The notes below the pieces were generated by a model. That model saw only the letters and a program-made list of their open reading frames with translations, had not been told where the DNA came from and ran no database searches. From an uncultured Bacteroidota bacterium (GTDB taxonomy: Bacteria; Bacteroidota; Bacteroidia; Chitinophagales; Chitinophagaceae), in the NCBI GenBank assembly GCA_938008665.1, contig CALLKA010000190.1, positions 1-8,515 of the forward strand: 8,515 nt of DNA. Direction: 5' to 3'. Position numbers and translations under genes: made by a program. Positions 7,075 to 8,515 of this stretch are shown here, piece after piece; positions within the stretch are counted from its first letter, which is position 1, and each line of letters starts with the position of its first letter.

Positions 7075-7103
7075 CAAAGGTAATTATGTGCAGTGAATTT
7101 CAA
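7075..7103 (-). promoter_or_regulatory. Bacteroidota-type promoter of aspartate kinase
   Basis: On the minus strand TTG (7103-7101), an 18-base spacer and TACCTTTG (7082-7075) fit the -33/-7 consensus. The predicted start near 7068-7070 leaves a leader of about 30 bases. The TTG sits inside a 10-bp palindrome, TTCAATTGAA (7099-7108), which might be an operator but is short and AT-rich. Confidence 0.6.
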
Positions 7104-7177
7104 TTGAATTAATGAAACTTATTTGATCAATTTATGGAATTCAAGCTTGTTGCCAAACATATGTTAGCCTATAATAA

Positions 7178-7205
7178 AAAAGGTATACCCTGAAGTATAC
7201 CTTTT
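7178..7205 (-). terminator. Rho-independent terminator of ssb
   Basis: An 11-bp perfect inverted repeat, AAAAGGTATAC (7178-7188) and GTATACCTTTT (7195-7205), has a 6-base loop. Read on the minus strand it ends in TTTTTT followed by ATTAT. It lies 24 bases beyond the ssb stop and separates ssb from aspartate kinase. Confidence 0.88.
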
Positions 7206-7229
7206 GAATATTGCAGAATGCTATATTAA

Positions 7230-7667
7230 TTAAAATGGTAAATCATCCATTGCAGTGGTATCAGAACTACCACCTGCATTTTGATATCCGCCACTACCTG
7301 TATCACCCCCATTAGAAGCATCTGATCCACCACCTGTATTTGAGCCAGCTGGTTTCGCACCTAATAATTGTACAGATGAAATACGAAGTGTTAATGAAGC
7401 ACCATTGCGTCCATCAGTTGTTGTGTAAGATCTTACATCCGGTGTTCCTTCCACATACACCTGCGTTCCCTTTTTTAAATAAGGCGCAACTGCAGTGCGG
7501 TCTGTCCAATACGAACAGTCCACCCATGTCGTACGATCCTTTTGATTTCCTTGTGCGTCTTTAAATCGCTCAGTGTGAGCTACATTAAAGTTAATTACTG
7601 TTTTGCCATTTACGTTGTTAACTAAGGCGTCTTTGCCTAAGTTTCCAATAACTTGTAGTTTAATCAT
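7230..7667 (-). CDS. ssb: Single-stranded DNA-binding protein
   Basis: Binds and protects single-stranded DNA in replication, recombination and repair. From the ATG at 7667 it has 145 residues. The OB-fold covers about 1-103: MIKLQVIGNLGKDA at the start, INFNVAHTE at 25-33, WVDCSYWTDRTA at 48-59, YLKKGTQVYVEGTPDVR at 63-79, and GASLTLRISSVQLLG at 89-103. A low-complexity Gly/Ser/Asn/Asp linker follows (about 108-138), then the acidic tip MDDLPF (140-145), which normally recruits partner proteins. The frame stays open upstream to an ATG at 7724, adding 19 residues (MSTTEKPYLH...). I reject that start because the family begins at MIKLQVIG and the sequence just before 7667 (AAAATATAAGAAA) is a typical A-rich Bacteroidota start context. 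Only a weak promoter-like match, TAATTTTT at 7733-7726, is visible. Confidence 0.96.
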   Translation of the reverse strand: MIKLQVIGNLGKDALVNNVNGKTVINFNVAHTERFKDAQGNQKDRTTWVDCSYWTDRTAVAPYLKKGTQVYVEGTPDVRSYTTTDGRNGASLTLRISSVQLLGAKPAGSNTGGGSDASNGGDTGSGGYQNAGGSSDTTAMDDLPF

Positions 7668-7777
7668 TTTCTTATATTTTGTCGTTTTATGGGAATGAAG
7701 ATAGGGTTTTTCGGTTGTCGACATTAAAAATTAAGCCCACTTTTACCCCCAATGTGATAAAGTCGCTCAGGATCAAT

Positions 7778-7785
7778 TACTTTTG
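7778..7785 (+). promoter_or_regulatory. Putative -7 element of the mnmA promoter
   Basis: TACTTTTG matches TAnnTTTG exactly and lies 31 bases before the mnmA ATG, predicting a leader of about 25 bases. No TTG is found at a suitable upstream distance, so the -33 element is not supported. Confidence 0.5.
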
Positions 7786-7816
7786 TGGTAAGCCAACATT
7801 TAACTGGCCAAATACC

Positions 7817-8515
7817 ATGAGTAAAAAAGGAAAGGTTTTAGTCGCCATGAGTGGCGGGATTGATAGCACGGTTGCCGCGCTTTTATTACACAACGAAGGT
7901 TATGATGTTATTGGAATAACCATGAAAACCTGGGATTACTCTACTAGCAACACCAATGGAAAAGAAACAGGCTGTTGCAATATCGACTCTTTTAATGATG
8001 CCCGATTGGCTGCTGTTAACAATGGCTTCCCCCACTATATTTTAGATATTAGAGAAGAGTTTGGCGATTTTGTTATTGAAAATTTTGTGGAAGAATATTT
8101 AGCAGGCCGCACACCCAACCCTTGTGTAATGTGTAACACGCATATTAAATGGCGTGCATTATTGAAGCGTGCCGATGCACTCGGTTGTGAATTTATTGCG
8201 ACAGGACATTATGCAAAAGTGAGACAACATACCAATGGCCGTTATGTAATTTCAAAAGGCTTGGATGAAACCAAGGACCAAAGCTATGTATTATGGGGGG
8301 TGGATCAGGATTTACTAAAGCGCACTATTTTACCATTGGGCGGAATGCATAAAAAAGATATCAAGCAAATGGCGATTGACATGGGTTATCCTGAATTGGC
8401 AAAGAAAAGTGAGAGCTATGAAATTTGCTTTGTTCCTGATAATGATTATAGAGGATTTTTAAAAAGACGTGTGGATGGCTTGGAAGAAAGAGTCAACGGC
8501 GGTTGGTTTATGGAT
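7817..8515 (+). CDS. mnmA: tRNA-uridine 2-sulfurtransferase MnmA, 3' end outside window
   Basis: Cytoplasmic tRNA thiolase that installs the 2-thio group on U34 of tRNAs for Lys, Glu and Gln, using ATP and a persulfide relay. The 233 visible residues run in frame to the last base with no stop; family members are about 350-380 residues, so roughly a third is missing. The ATP-pyrophosphatase loop is at 11-18 as MSGGIDST, a mild variant of the common SGGVDSS. Next come GCCNIDSFNDAR (52-63), TPNPCVMCNTHIKW (99-112) with the expected nucleophile C106, ATGHYAKV (128-135), KDQSYVLW (153-160) and SYEICFVPD (200-208) with the second catalytic cysteine C204. The ATG at 7817 places the loop at its usual distance from the N-terminus. 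The gene is divergent from ssb, with about 149 bases between their starts. Confidence 0.96.
   Translation, partial: MSKKGKVLVAMSGGIDSTVAALLLHNEGYDVIGITMKTWDYSTSNTNGKETGCCNIDSFNDARLAAVNNGFPHYILDIREEFGDFVIENFVEEYLAGRTPNPCVMCNTHIKWRALLKRADALGCEFIATGHYAKVRQHTNGRYVISKGLDETKDQSYVLWGVDQDLLKRTILPLGGMHKKDIKQMAIDMGYPELAKKSESYEICFVPDNDYRGFLKRRVDGLEERVNGGWFMD

Noticed and set aside
7099..7130. Palindromes TTCAATTGAA (7099-7108) and TTGATCAA (7123-7130) as operators
   Set aside because: Both are short, AT-rich and not repeated, so chance is a sufficient explanation; only the overlap with the aspartate kinase -33 element is noted.
2322..8515. queA and mnmA in one window as a tRNA position-34 modification cluster
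   Set aside because: They are more than 4 kb apart, each with its own promoter match, with unrelated genes and a terminator between them.

Overview
The window is AT-rich DNA from a member of the Bacteroidota, most likely Chitinophagia (Chitinophagaceae-like). That placement rests on remembered protein style, not on a search. Supporting signs are five matches to the phylum's -7 promoter element TAnnTTTG, start codons preceded by A-rich sequence rather than Shine-Dalgarno sites, a Bacteroidota-type SSB that begins MIKLQVIGNLGKD, and a CcmC followed by a tiny CcmD-family protein. The first 48 bases are not genomic. They are an Illumina TruSeq P5 adapter with the D505 index, so the window begins at an untrimmed contig end.

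Layout. On the minus strand (49-2099), an apparent operon runs ccmC, ccmD (57 aa, 1220-1393), then a glutamate dehydrogenase gene cut off by the contig end. Its apparent stop codon is made mostly of adapter bases. A 222-bp divergent promoter region (2100-2321) separates it from plus-strand queA (2322-3371), which ends at a clear intrinsic terminator. The queA leader holds two hairpins that share the loop CCGTAA and three very short reading frames. Next comes a FecA-like TonB-dependent outer-membrane receptor (plus, true start probably 3513). It converges, with an 11-bp gap, on a monofunctional aspartate kinase (minus, 5720-7039). After that come ssb (minus, true start probably 7667, with its own terminator) and the divergent plus-strand mnmA, which runs off the right edge.

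How the genes relate. This is mostly a patchwork of separately promoted housekeeping genes: cytochrome c maturation and glutamate metabolism (ccmC-ccmD-gdhA), tRNA position-34 modification (queA and mnmA, not adjacent), iron uptake (fecA-like), aspartate-family amino-acid synthesis (aspartate kinase) and DNA maintenance (ssb). I see no mobile element, CRISPR array, defence island, tRNA or rRNA, and no clear new multi-gene system. The points most worth checking are the adapter artefact with its chimeric stop codon, the queA leader structure, and the nearly leaderless arrangement of the receptor gene.
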